A stretch of DNA of 64,000 nucleotides from Glandiceps talaboti (GCF_964340395.1 NC_135549.1:33021832-33085831), one strand, 5' to 3'. Positions 33,966 through 45,552 are shown, counted from the stretch's first letter. Program-made: numbers and translations. The notes: generated by a model not told the origin, from the letters alone.

Positions 33966-34489
33966 TGAACAGGACAAACAAGTGCCTTGAGGAGTGCAAA
34001 CGTGTACATGTATGGAAAGCAACAGTTGTGTTAAGTCTAAAGAAAACAATTTATTGACTATATGATGTGAACATATCTTTATATGATGCAAACAATTCAT
34101 TATATGATGCAAGTACATCATTATGTGTGACAGTTATTGACACGGGTTTACAAGTATATTAACTCCATTTATAATACTGTACTTGATAATTAGCTGAATT
34201 AGTAAATATTAATAGTTCACTCAATCTAAGAGATATCCTAGAACATTTGGTTACTAAACCATGAATATTTTAAATGTCCATAAACAGACAATCATACTTC
34301 TCATAGGGTTCCTATAAAGAGCTTTATACATGTGAAACAATGGATTTTGGTTAGCAATTCACCAGATACACTTAAAATTACTGAAAATGTAACATGTAAA
34401 AATAAAATTAACTAATAATATGCAGTGTGCAGTATTATGCTTTGAGAATAGAGTGTCTTTTGCAAGAACAAAAAGAGTGTTTCCTCTCA

Positions 34490-34640
34490 AGAGATGGGGG
34501 GGGGGTCATTGTGTTTTTTATTTGTCAAAGGGGGGGGGGTGGATTGTTTTGTGGATGAATTGCAGGGGGGGGGGGGGTTACTATTTTTAAGTACAACATG
34601 AACAAAAAGTCACTGGCCCACCTCCAGCTGTAAAAACTGA
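34490..34640. repeat. G-run cluster
   Basis: Three G-runs (about 34497-34505, 34530-34539 and 34565-34577) separated by T-rich spacers, followed by tgatcgctcact. Related to 30999-31120. Confidence 0.8.
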
Positions 34641-35083
34641 TCGCTCACTACACTCACATATAAACTGCAGTCAACAAAATGTGCCTAAAAAATCCTGATT
34701 TATTCTGGATCTAGAAAAAGTTAGCAGAATGTGTTCACTGGTTGACAGTGCTATCATATTTGCCTTGCCACGAAACACTAGAAATTAGGTTTCTTTCAAA
34801 CAAAGGAGACTATAAAATGCAATGAACATGGCCCTCACTTCTGTCCAAAAGCTGTTTCTGAACAGTGCTGTTTAGTGGCCAAACTACATGATCTTTGTCT
34901 TGTGTAATAACCAGGTATAATGTGGAGGAACATAATGTAAGGTAATGAAAATGAAATTCTCAGCCCCTGGAAATTAATGAACTTTTCTTGCTTTAATAGC
35001 TAGACCTGTTAATCTCAATTGGAGATCATTGTTATGTTGTACCTTGTTGAAAAGCTTACGAATTGATGGTGTTGTCTTTACAG

Positions 35084-35214
35084 AGTATTGGATATTTCCA
35101 TGCACGTGACAAGATTGTACATAAGGACTTACAATCCAAAACAAACTTTCTAGAAAACAGAGACAAAGCAGTCATTACAGATTCCGGTGACACAAAGCCA
35201 TGTGAAACAGACAG
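35084..35214 (+). CDS. KSR-like: Exon 10: KSR-like catalytic-loop exon, degenerate
   Basis: Acceptor gtctttacag and donor ACAG/gtgagt enclose 131 bases encoding SIGYFHARDKIVHKDLQSKT, then NFLENRDKAVITDSGDTK, then PCETD. KSR has MGYLHAKGI, then LHKDLKSKNVF, then NGKVVITDFGLF. The HKD in place of HRD and the VITD-x-G context point to KSR rather than RAF. The DFG motif is DSG, and K-N in LKSKN is changed to K-T-N. About 60 residues between the exon 9 and exon 10 equivalents (hinge and alpha-C to alpha-E) have no visible exon in 30504-35083, although exons 9 and 10 join in phase. Confidence 0.8.
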
Positions 35215-38035
35215 GTGAGTAGTTTATCAATACACGCTGGACTGAAGCTTTGAAAATAAAAGATATGCATAATTGTTAGATTGGTGAGGTAACCACAATT
35301 CTATTTGGCAATATAGCATTGCAAACATTCTGATGAATTCCCTATGCTGCCATTACATAACACTCTGAATAACCTACATGTACACCCACTGAAAGAGTTG
35401 TGAAAATAATTTATACATCTGTGGAAATGCCAGCTTGTAAGCAAATGTAAAGGGGAACAGAAGTCCAGGTTTACAGAAATAAAACTATGACTGTATACTT
35501 TATGCATAATCATGTGTCATTATATAACTAAAATTAAGTAAACTTTTAACATAATGTACCTTGCAGACTTGAGCCTTTGAAGATGCATAAAATATTAAAA
35601 AGTAAAAAATTGCCATATTTTAATAGTCACAACATAAAAACATTGTACATATGACTAAAATGGCTGCAACTTCAAGACCTGATACCAAGGAATATAATAT
35701 TTTTGCCACACACTTGAGTTTCTAACATTCTGGTAACTCTTTCAGGCTTTATGCATTAGTTGAGAAAGTAATCATTCTGAAATTTCAAACCATTCCTGGA
35801 TATCCTTTTGACAATGAAATTCCTCAAAATTGCTGAAAACTCGTGGAAATTAAAGTATGGTGCCATTTCAGTGTGTTTTATATTCTCCTATTTGTTATAA
35901 CAAATACTTCATGATAATCACTGAGTCTATTATTTGTCACCTTCCTTGCAGATGCCATAATTTTTTCTTCAAGCTTAAAGGCTATATCCGACAAATTTTG
36001 AAATCCCTGAAGAAGGTTTTGGGGGATCTATGTTGGTAGTGGGTCAAAATAGAACAAGAAGGTAGACATATCTTTTACTATACAAATAAGGGGTTCAGTG
36101 GTGCTATAGTCATGTTGTGGTGTCTGTCCATCAGTCTTGTTTGTCAGTGTGTGCAACCGCCATGCCAATGGTTTTGATATTTGGTGGCGATGTTCCCTTT
36201 GGTGTGTCTAATTGGGAAATTGTTGAAATCAAAATTGATTGGACCAGAGGTGTGCGTTTTGGGTAAAAAAAAAATGTATAGAGAATCAAAACTTCCAGTC
36301 TCAGTAAAAGAGTAAGTTATAGTTTTATTGATGTCATGAAATCATTTAAATCTTTTATAACGACTTTGCTGGATAGGCATGTGAATAAACATTAAACAAC
36401 GACAAGACCCCACCCATAGCAACAGTCAAATAATGGTGCATATTGCATAATAGGTATAATAATATGTATTGTATAATAAGTTTATAGCTATGCTACTATC
36501 CCAGTAGCGCTATAATTAGCTGACACATTTACAAACTTCTCATGTCGTTCTGAAAACTCCAAATTCTTGATGATAAACATTTAATCAACATCATATGCAC
36601 AATGTAGGAAACCAGGTCTTATTCCTTTGTTATACATTTTAAAGAGTTTGAGAATTACAATTTCCACATTTTATGTGTGAAATACCAGCCGGTCACTGTG
36701 ATCAATACAAGACTGTAATGACACAGGATACCATTTCCTACTATTCAAAGGTCATTCCCTTCTTTCTAAATATATCGCTACATTATTTCCTGTCTAAATA
36801 ACTACATATATTGCCAAATTGAGTGGAATTTAACACTTTTTAGGAAAAAATGATCTACCAAGCTCTTTCACTTCTGTACTGAAGCAAGTTCAGCATGGCC
36901 AAGAGGGCCACCAGTTATAACTTTTGAAGTACAAACATCCATATTTATTTATTTATTTATTTATTCATGATTGATCTAAAAATTACAATGACTTATTTTA
37001 TTAATCTATCATTTTATTTCTCCATAACCTTAGTTTGATACACATTACAGTTTGTGGACTTCACTTATGTAAACAGAAATTTATATAAAAGAAATTTGAT
37101 AAATTAAATGCATATAGAAAACGAAAACAAGTATTGTATTAAAATTTCTGTCCCAATTCTGATTCTAATTTCTGCTAAGAAACACTGAAAGATATCAACA
37201 GACTGAAGCCTGCCAGCGTCTTTATGTAGAAGCAAGATCTTGTAATTGCAAACATGGCTACTATGACAGAAATGTTTACTTGTTTACTCTGATTTCCTTG
37301 AACACATTAAAGGCTGGCCATCATTATCAATATTGTCTGGTTCAGCTCATAAAATAGAAAGGCTTCAATCTGTTTCCAGAAAGTTTTTACCCTTTTGCAA
37401 TCAATAAAAATATTGGAAAGGTCGTTTTCATGTCATTACAAATGCTGCACTTACTGTTTTGTGTAATTTTCCATCTACATAAATTGAAACCATGAGAAGT
37501 ATTTATTAGTTGTTACCAATTTGTTTAAAATCAGGTCTCCATTTAGTCACATAACATAGTGTATTTGGAGGGATACAAGTCTTCTACAAAGATTTGTTTT
37601 GTCAGGTTTAGAAGTTCAAAAAAATTGAAAAAATAATTTTTCAGGACCCCTAAAAATTGATTCTGGTACAAAACACATTGAGGAGGTATGTTATCTTTTC
37701 AACTGCTAAGGACCATTTTACCACACAAAGTAAACTGCCAAGTTTCCCATTAATATTATATATTTCATTTTCTTATCAATAGCAATGCTTTATCCCCTTA
37801 TTAACGGGATCAGTTGAAAAGTATGGCCCAAGTCCCAAGTGATTAAATTGGTTGCTTAGCTGGGCCACATTGTACCACCATACAAGTCAGCATGTGTTTT
37901 CCAGGAACTGATCCACAAACCTTTAGTTTTGCCAACATTTAGAGTTAGGCCTGTCACACTGCTAATTTAACTTATTAACAATATTTATCACATCGGTAGT
38001 GAAAGTGTCACCAGACACCAATATGATATATGTAG
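35215..38035. other. Noncoding; interspersed repeat fragments
   Basis: 36090-36290 is a copy of the ttcag-t-gtgctata/gtctgtc repeat (inverted relative at 17940-18118). A (TTTA)n run lies at about 36945-36964. 37515-37575 (caccaatttgttt-like, tctccattcagtcaca) resembles 60518-60565. No KSR exons downstream of exon 10 (activation segment, C-lobe) were recognised. Confidence 0.5.
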
Positions 38036-38574
38036 TTTCATCAACCACCTGTGAAATATACATAAGTCTAAGTAGTGTCATCAACCACCTGTGAAATATA
38101 TGTCAGTATGTCAAAGTAGTGTCGTCAACCATCTGTGAAATATACGTATGTCAAAGTAGTATCATCAGCCTTCTGTGAAATATACGTATGTCAAAGTAGT
38201 ATCATCAGCCTTCTGTGAAATATACGCATGTCTAAGTAGTATTATCAACCATCTGTGAAATGTACGTATGTCAAAGTAGTATCATCAGCCTTCTGTGAAA
38301 TATACGTATGTCTAAGTAGTGTTATCAACCATCTGTGAAATATACGTATGTCTAAGTAGTGTCATCAACCATCTGTGAAATATACGTATGTCTAAGTAGT
38401 ATTATCAACCATCTGTGAAATATACGTATGTCAAAGTAGTATCATCAGCCTTCTGTGAAATATACGCATGTCTAAGTAGTATTATCAACCATCTGTGAAA
38501 TGTACGTATGTCAAAGTAGTATCATCAGCCATCTGTGAAATATACGATATGTCAAAGTAGTGTCATCAACCACC
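38036..38574. repeat. 40-bp minisatellite, block 1
   Basis: Unit gtatgtctaagtagtattat followed by caaccacctgtgaaatatac, about 13 copies, with alternations such as tcaaagta and cagccttc. It ends exactly where the truncated LTR begins. Confidence 0.95.
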
Positions 38575-38778
38575 TGTAGATGTTGCAGCCTTATAATACT
38601 TAATGTTCTGTGCAATGCCTTATATATCTAGAGAGTCACATGTTTATAGTTCTACATGCCCATTTAGTTCCAATATACTATTGCAGGTTACTCACCATAC
38701 ACGAGAATCATCTGTCTGTTGCCACACCGATTTCAAAGCCACAATGTCCACAATCCAAATAAAGTATCAAATGAGAAA
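38575..38778 (-). repeat. 3' LTR remnant of BEL/Pao element
   Basis: Matches 41845-42050 and 42610-42790 (tgtagatgttgcagccttat, then tgcaatgccttatat, then caggttactcaccatacac) and stops abruptly after aaatgagaaa, where RNase H sequence begins. Confidence 0.9.
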
Positions 38779-38799
38779 TCATGCTATCAGTCCAGAAGA

Positions 38800-39910
38800 A
38801 TGTTTCATCAACTTTCATGTCCAACTCTTTCTGCTAATGTTGCTGCAGACAGTTCCATTCGTGGGATGGTGACTTGTTTTAGTGGAGCTACACATGACTT
38901 TCCTAGCATGAAAGTACAGTGTACCTTGTCCTCATGGTTTACCATGCGTATGTATGACACAGTACCATAGCCGGACTTGCTTGCATCAGAAAAGTGACGT
39001 AAGTAGCTATGTTGATACAGGTTGTACACATCCTTCTGGTTTCATACATCGGTTCACTGACAAACTGTACTCTTACTTAGGCAAATCTTCTAGCCATTTC
39101 TCCCATTTCTTCTGTTGCTTAGTTGGTATTTGTTCATCCCAACCAAGCTTGTCTTTACATAAGTCCTGTAGAATCATTTTTGGTGGCAATACTGCTGATG
39201 CCACTAATCCGAATGGATCATAGACTGAGCTGACCACTGATAGGATACCCTGCCTTGTAGCTGGTTTGTCCTTTATTTGTATAAGGAAGCCAAACTTATC
39301 TGTTTCGACGTCCCAGCACATACCAAGTGCTCTCTCCATAGGCAGGTTATCTTGGTCCAAGTCTAAATTCTTCATTTCTTTTGCTCTTTCTTCTTCAGGA
39401 ATGGACTCCAACACAGGCTGATGATGGTTACTTACCCATTTAGTCAGTCTGAAGCCTCCTTGTTTGCATATTTTAGTTAAGTCTCTAGATAGTGATACTC
39501 CTTGCTCATTTGTTGACATGGATTTCAACATGTCATCAACATAGAAGTTATTTTGTATTGTATTGGTGACCTCTGGCCGGTAACACTGCTTGCTGTCTTC
39601 AGCTGTCCTTTTCAACACATAGTTGGCACAACTTGGTGATGATGTGGCCCCAAAGATGTGTACTTCCATACGATACTCCTGTAATGGTTGGACACTGTCC
39701 CCCTCTGGCTACCATAGGAAACGTTGAAAATTGTGGTACTCCTTTCGTACTGCAACTTGTGAAAACATGGCTTCCATATCAGCCATCAGTGCTACTGGTT
39801 CTTGACGAAATCAGATAAGTGTTCCCACTAATGAATTGGTCATATATGGTCCTTGCATCAGCTCTTTAATTAAATATGTCCTTTGAAAGTCTGCTACACA
39901 ATCAAACACT
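38800..39910 (-). pseudogene. BEL/Pao pol remnant: reverse transcriptase and RNase H
   Basis: From 39910 downward the minus strand gives the RT fingers (stops included), a palm segment [18 protein letters not shown], the catalytic [11 protein letters not shown] (near 39540), the LTKWVSN block and [17 protein letters not shown], all typical of Pao-type RTs. An RNase H-like part follows with FSDASKSGYGTVSY and TIPRMELSAATLAERV (38810-39029). The longest uninterrupted frame is 39073-39669. Protease and integrase are not visible. A stop near 39800 and a frame change between the palm and RNase H show that it is inactive. Confidence 0.9.
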
Positions 39911-41338
39911 ACCTATATGTTCCTTTTCTGTTGGTGGTACACCCCATGATGTGGTATGTACCATTTCTTTCCATCTTCACCTTTGAGTTCTTCTTACATT
40001 CTTGTAGTCTGTGTGTACAATAGTCATAGTCATTATTATCACTTCTCTCGGTGCTGATGGCAAAGCTGGAACGCTTCGGCCTTGCACTTGACCTTCTTCC
40101 TGACTTCACATTTGACTTATCTTCCCTTCGTTGGGTTGCATGATTCAAATTGTCAAATACAGCATTCAACATAACATCAGCCTCTTTCTGTACAAACTGC
40201 ACAAGGTCTCTGAACTCTGCTGGCCTATGTTGCAGCAGGTGATACGTCTTTCTTAACCATTTTGTATGGCAATTTCTCAACCAGCATTTGTAAGTTCTTA
40301 TGATAAATGGGTTCTTTCAGATGTACTTCACCGTCCATCACATTTTCACACTTTGCCAGGAAGACAGCAAACTTGTTCATTGCTGTCTTGTCTTCAGCTT
40401 TGATATCTGGCCATTGTTCTGCCTCTTTGGTGTATGCCATACCTATAAAACAGGAGTTACTATACTTTTTCTCCAGCAAGTCTCTGGCTCTTTTATATCC
40501 TTTATTTGGATCCATGTGGATGCAACTGGCAACTAGTTCTCCTGGTTCATCTGTGGTGTACTGTTGCAGATAGTAGAGCCTGTCACCAGAACCATGCTTT
40601 CTTGATTTCTTACACCCTTTCTTCCTATATTTGAAATACTATCATCTGGTTCCACATCAACTTCTGTTTTAACAGTTATATTTGATTGCATAACTGTCTC
40701 AACAGGCTCTGATTTCACAACTGTCTTTTGCCTCACAACTTGTTCTGAACTCACAACTGGAAGTGAGTTCACAACCTGCTACGAGTCCTCAACTTGTTCT
40801 TTATTCACTCACAACTTGTTCTTGATGAAACTGCTGTAGCAGTGTTACCTTGATCTTCTGTAACATGTTGATCTTCTTTACACTCAGTATCTGGTGTTAC
40901 AGTAGCACTTTCCTCTGCCATGCTTTGCTGCCAATGATTAACTTTTCTTCTGAATTTGTTGAATTCCTGAAACTTATGAACTACTTATTTTACATAGTCC
41001 GTTTTCTGTTCATCTTCATCCAGCTTACTGTGATATGCCTTAACTGTATCCTGTAAGTTAACAAACGCCTGTACCCATTCATCCAATTTTTCACTGACTG
41101 CCTCCACATTTTCTGCATTCTTCAGCAGAACCTGAATTTCATTTGTTCTTCCAGTTACCTGTCCACAGGCACCTGACCTTTGACCTTTTAGTCTTTTCCT
41201 TTCTTCCTCCAAGAATGCCGGCGTTGGTTTGTGTGGCCTTTTGGGATCTTCAATTTCTCCTCCTACAGCACCAAGCTCAGCATACTGTTCTGATTCTTCG
41301 CTGTCCATGATGATATACAGTAGTTTGCTGTCCTTCAA
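39909..41338 (-). pseudogene. BEL/Pao gag remnant
   Basis: Four frames in order on the minus strand. First, an N-terminal charged, coiled-coil-like part starting near the initiator at 41338 or 41305 (EERKRLKGQRSG, then KLDEWVQAFVNLQDTVKAYH). Then a threonine/valine-rich linker (40533-40772). Then GYKRARDLLEKKYSN and AMNKFAVFLAKCENVMDG (40225-40515), the pattern of the BEL/Pao gag domain known as DUF1759. Then a basic C-terminal part (39909-40280) with KLPYKMVKK repeated across the frame change near 40270. The breaks make it non-functional. Confidence 0.75.
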
Positions 41339-41844
41339 TTTTCACAAATAAATAAGTTATTTATGTGTGACCTTTCACCCTTTGTATTGTAAGATTATAA
41401 AGGGAGTGTCTCTTTTCCAGTACAGGATGTTATGTAAAACAAACAGGCCCAGTACTGACCTTCAGAATTCCAATGTCTGTTTACCTTTGATTCTATTTGT
41501 AAATGTACAGGAAATTGATGCCAAGTTGGTGAATTTTCCCATCAAAGTTCTTTCCAATTCTGTGTAACAAAGTCTTTCTGGAATAGAAACTTGCTGACGT
41601 CTTGAGAATTCCTTCTTACACTCGAAGTACTTTTACTATGGTGTGTAAGCCTTTCCAAGTCCTTCGGCACATTACGGACTTGTTTCTCCTGGAGAAGTGT
41701 CTTTTGTAACAGCCTTTACAAACACAACTTTGTCCAACAATAGACTTCACTATAGTTCTCACTATAGCCTTTCCACATGTAGACTTTCCCAAACAGTTTT
41801 CAATAGTTCTTATTTTCACAATCATAGTCCACAATAGTTTTTAC

Positions 41845-42284
41845 TGTAGATGTTGCAGCCTTATAATGCCTAATGTTCTCTGCAATGCCTTATATCTAGA
41901 GAGTCACATGTTTATAGTTCCACAAGCCCATTTAGTTCCAATATCCTATAGCAGGTTACTCACCATACACTAGAATCATCTGTCTGTTGTCACACTGATT
42001 TCAAAGCCACAATGTCCACAATCCAAATACAGTATCAAATGAGAAAACCATAAGTTTAATTGATGAAATCAAATATAACAACTTAGAAACTATTCTATGT
42101 CCTACAATTATTGGTAAGTCTAGATTGGTCCGATGTTGATTCACAGTCAATATTGGTTGTTCACTGTACCTGTTTCCACAGTGTCTTACATGATAATCCA
42201 ACAAGTTATTCACAGTCTTCGAGGTAATGAAGTCACATAGCCTTTGTTATAACTGGACTAGCTGAGCCTTGTAATATTGTAACA
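41845..42284 (-). repeat. 5' LTR of BEL/Pao element
   Basis: Read on the minus strand it begins tgttacaatattacaaggct and ends gctgcaacatctaca. About 90 percent similar by eye to the solo LTR at 42610-43044. Confidence 0.88.
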
Positions 42285-42335
42285 TATCATAATGTATTGG
42301 AGGGATACATGTCTAAGTCTGGGGGGGGGGGGGGT

Positions 42336-42609
42336 GAAATATATGTATGTCTAAGTAGTGTTATCAATCATCTGTGAAATATACGTATGTCTAATATTGT
42401 AACATAATATAATGGATTTGAGGGGTACAGTAGTGTCATCAACCATCTGTGAAATATATGCATGTCTAAGTAGTGTCGTCAACCACCTGTGAAATATACG
42501 GTATGCCAAAGTAGTGTCATCAACTACCTGTGAAATATACGTATGTCTAATTAGTATCATCAGCCATCTGTGAAATATACGATATGTCAAAGTAGTGTCA
42601 TCAACCACC
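42336..42609. repeat. 40-bp minisatellite, block 2
   Basis: Six or seven units, interrupted once near 42390-42430 by LTR-flank-like sequence (attgtaacataatataatgg). Its last 45 bases are the same as the last 45 of block 1, and both are followed by an LTR. Confidence 0.9.
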
Positions 42610-43044
42610 TGTAGATGTTGTAGCCTTATAATGCTTAATGTTCTCTGCAACGCCTTATATATCTAGAGCCCATTTAGTTCCAATATCCTATAGCAGGTTA
42701 CTCACCATACACTAGAATATCATCCGTCTGTTGCCACACCGATTTCAAAGCCACAATGTCCACAATCGAAATACAGTATCAAATGAGAAAACCATAAGTT
42801 TAATTGATGAAATCAAATATAACAACTTCTAGAAACTATTCTAATGTCCTACAATTATTGGTAAGTCTAGATTCGTCCGATGTCGATTCACAGTCAATAT
42901 TGGTTGTTTTCACTGAATGTAATACCTGTTTCCACAGCGTCTTAAATGATAATCCAACAAGTCATTCACAGTCTTCGAGGTAATGAAGTCACATAGCCTT
43001 TGTTATATCTGGTCTAGCTGAGCCTTGTAATATTGTAATATAAC
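42610..43044 (-). mobile_element. Solo BEL/Pao LTR
   Basis: A full-length relative of 41845-42284 with a small deletion near 42665 and no internal region on either side. The usual product of LTR-LTR recombination. Confidence 0.88.
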
Positions 43045-43084
43045 ATAATGTATTTGAGGGGTACATGTCTAAGTAGGGGGTGGT

Positions 43085-43665
43085 GAAATATACGTATGTC
43101 TAAGTAGCGTCATCAACCATCTGTGAAATATATGTATGTCAAAGTAGTGTCATCAACCTTCTGTGAAATATACGTATGTCTAAGTAGTATTATCAGCCAT
43201 CTGTGAAAGATATATATGTCTAAGTAGTGTCATCAACCATCTGTGAAATATAAGTATGTCAAAGTAGTGTCGTCAACCACCTGTGAAATATACGTATGTC
43301 TAAGTAGTGTCGTCAACCACCTGTGAAATATACGTATGTCTAAGTAGTATTATCAACCACCTGTGAAATATACGTATGTCTAAGTAGTATTATCAACCAT
43401 CTGTGAAATATATGTATGTCTAAGTAGTGTCATCAACCACCTGTGAAATATACATATGTCTAAGTAGTATTATCAACCATCTGAGAAATATACGTACATG
43501 TATGTCTAAGTAGTATTATCAACCACCTGTGAAATATACGTATGTCTAAGTAGTATTATCAACCACCTGTGAAATATACGTATGTCTAAGTAGTATTATC
43601 AACCATCTGTGAAATATATGTATGTTTAAGTAGTATTATCAACCACCTGTGAAATATATGTATGT
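43085..43665. repeat. 40-bp minisatellite, block 3
   Basis: About 14 units of the same 40-bp sequence, continuing after the insert at 43666-43912. Confidence 0.95.
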
Positions 43666-43912
43666 CTAATTAGTGTCATGAACCATTACTGCCACTTGAA
43701 TTACCCCTCCTTGAACATTCTCTAATTTCAAGCACAAAGTGAATGAATGGTTCATGGTAAAGTCTGGCTGTCTACATGTCTGTCTTGTTGATGCTGCAGG
43801 TGATTTTGGTCTCAAGCTACTGGGGATGAAATTGGTAATGATTCTAAAATTGATCATCTGTAAATTTTGAGTGGGTTATACTTACATAAGTGGCCCTAGC
43901 AACCATTGCCAT
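43666..43912. repeat. 247-bp duplicated insert in minisatellite, copy 1
   Basis: Starts tctaattagtgtcatgaacc and ends ccctagcaaccattgcca. Nearly identical to 44353-44598 (one visible change, gatgctgcagg versus gatgatgcagg). Confidence 0.95.
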
Positions 43913-44352
43913 AAGTAGTATTATCAACCACCTGTGAAATATATGTATGTCTAAGTAGTGTCATCAACCACCTGTGAAATATACATATGTCTAAGTAGTA
44001 TTATCAACCATCTGAGAAATATACGTATGTCTAAGTAGTGTCATCAACCACCTGTGAAATATACGCATGTCTAAGTAGTATTATCAACCACCTGTGAAAT
44101 ATACGTATGTCTAAGTAGCATTATCAACCATCTGTGAAATATACGTATGTCTATTAAAGTAGTATTATCAACCATCTGTGAAATATACGTATGTCTAAGT
44201 AGTGTCATCAACCACCTGTGAAATATACGTATGTCTAAGTAGTATTAACAACCATCTGTGAAATATACGTATGTCAAAGTAGTGTCATCAACCATCTGTG
44301 AAATATACGTATGTCAAAGTAGTGTCATCAACCACATGTGAAATACTTATGT
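43913..44352. repeat. 40-bp minisatellite, block 4
   Basis: About 11 units between the two copies of the 247-bp insert. One unit carries an extra ctatta near 44152. Confidence 0.95.
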
Positions 44353-44598
44353 CTAATTAGTGTCATGAACCATTACTGCCACTTGAATTACCCCTCCTTG
44401 AACATTCTCTAATTTCAAGCACAAAGTGAATGAATGGTTCATGGTAAAGTCTGGCTGTCTACATGTCTGTCTTGTTGATGATGCAGGTGATTTTGGTCTC
44501 AAGCTACTGGGGATGAAATTGGTAATGATTCTAAAATTGATCATCTGTAAATTTTGAGTGGGTTATACTTACATAAGTGGCCCTAGCAACCATTGCCA
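44353..44598. repeat. 247-bp duplicated insert, copy 2
   Basis: See copy 1. Here it ends the minisatellite and continues into gccctaagcaacagtcaaag. Confidence 0.95.
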
Positions 44599-44800
44599 TG
44601 CCCTAAGCAACAGTCAAAGGGTTTATTGCAAATATAACAACAGGGATGGGTATAGGCATTTGGTGAAATGTTAGGATAACTCAATGTTGATGTACTTATT
44701 TCACTGGGCAAGTTATGTGAGTCTTTCTACAATCCAACATACGGGTGAAAGTGTCAGTCTGCCTGGATGTGTGTAAACAACTTAAAAGTCAAATACAAGG

Positions 44801-44985
44801 GTTGTTGGTGGCTGAGTGGTAAAACCACTTGCCTCTTACCACTGCAGTCAGGGTTCGAACCCATCATTCAGGGTTTGATTCAATTTACCACACTGAAAGT
44901 AAGAAGAGTGTCATTCAGTTTGACTCTACCGAACAACTCAGGTTTCTCCTGGTACTCAGTGGTTTAATTGGGTAAAAAAATAGTA
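44801..44985 (+). mobile_element. tRNA-derived SINE
   Basis: A Pol III A box tggctgagtgg (44809-44819) and a B box gggttcgaaccc (44851-44862) at tRNA spacing head the sequence. The cloverleaf is imperfect. A body with caggtttctcctggtactca resembles the core of invertebrate SINEs, and an A-rich tail (44970-44993) follows. It interrupts a copy of the gtgtgtaaacaacttaaaag repeat. Confidence 0.65.
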
Positions 44986-45302
44986 AAAAATGTGATGTTT
45001 GGTCAAAAAACATATTAACTCAATAACGACATGACAGATTATTCTGAGATTTGATGGGAACATTCTTAAGGATGTATTCCACAAATATTGAACAGATTGA
45101 GCTGAAATTTATTGGGATGCATCTGGGTATGTGTAGATGAAAATGTTCTTTAAAATAAAATAAAATTGACAGGGAGTTTCTTTTTGGCACTGTATTTGTA
45201 ATTGTGTTCATAACACTTAAAACTTTGTAAATGTACCCAGATTGTGACTGGCATTTAAATACATTTATAAACAAGTACAATCATGTATTTTGAGCCCTCG
45301 AA

Positions 45303-45552
45303 GTGACCATGGTTGCATTTCTGCAAGTGGACACTTAGACAGCAAGGCCAGCAACATGACCACAGGGTGACCATGGCTGCATTTCTGCAAGTGGACACCG
45401 AGACAGCAAGGCCGGCAACATGACCACAGGGTGACCATGGTTGCATTTCTGCAAGCGGACACTTACACAGCAAGGCCAGCAACATGACCACAGGGTGACC
45501 ATGGTTGCATTTCTGCAAGTGGACACCGAGACAGCAAGGCCGGCAACATGAC
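45303..45552. repeat. 64-bp tandem repeat, four units
   Basis: gtgaccatggttgcatttct followed by gcaagtggacacttagacag recurs at 45303, 45367, 45431 and 45495. Open frames in two minus-strand phases (45255-45646) are due to the repeat and encode nothing recognisable. Confidence 0.93.

Larger units (their letters stand above)
38575..42284 (-). mobile_element. BEL/Pao LTR retrotransposon, truncated, integrase missing
   Basis: Minus-strand element with a complete 5' LTR at 41845-42284 (440 bp, TG...CA on its own strand) and only about 204 bp of the 3' LTR (38575-38778). Between them, gag and pol remnants are in order, but RNase H runs directly into the broken 3' LTR, so integrase and the end of the internal region have been deleted together with part of the LTR. 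Several stops and frameshifts are present. No primer-binding site complementary to a familiar tRNA was recognised next to the 5' LTR. The element sits within the 40-bp minisatellite. Confidence 0.88.

Noticed and set aside
30419-35214. Assigning exons 9-10 to RAF rather than KSR
   Set aside because: RAF has HRD and KIGDFG. The HKDLxSK and VITD-x-G patterns here are those of KSR.
38036-38574. CRISPR-like array (also 56044-58790)
   Set aside because: Contiguous tandem units with no unique spacers, in an animal genome with introns and retrotransposons. Minisatellites.
44801-44875. Functional tRNA gene
   Set aside because: A and B boxes are present, but the acceptor and anticodon stems do not pair well, and a SINE-type body and A-rich tail follow.
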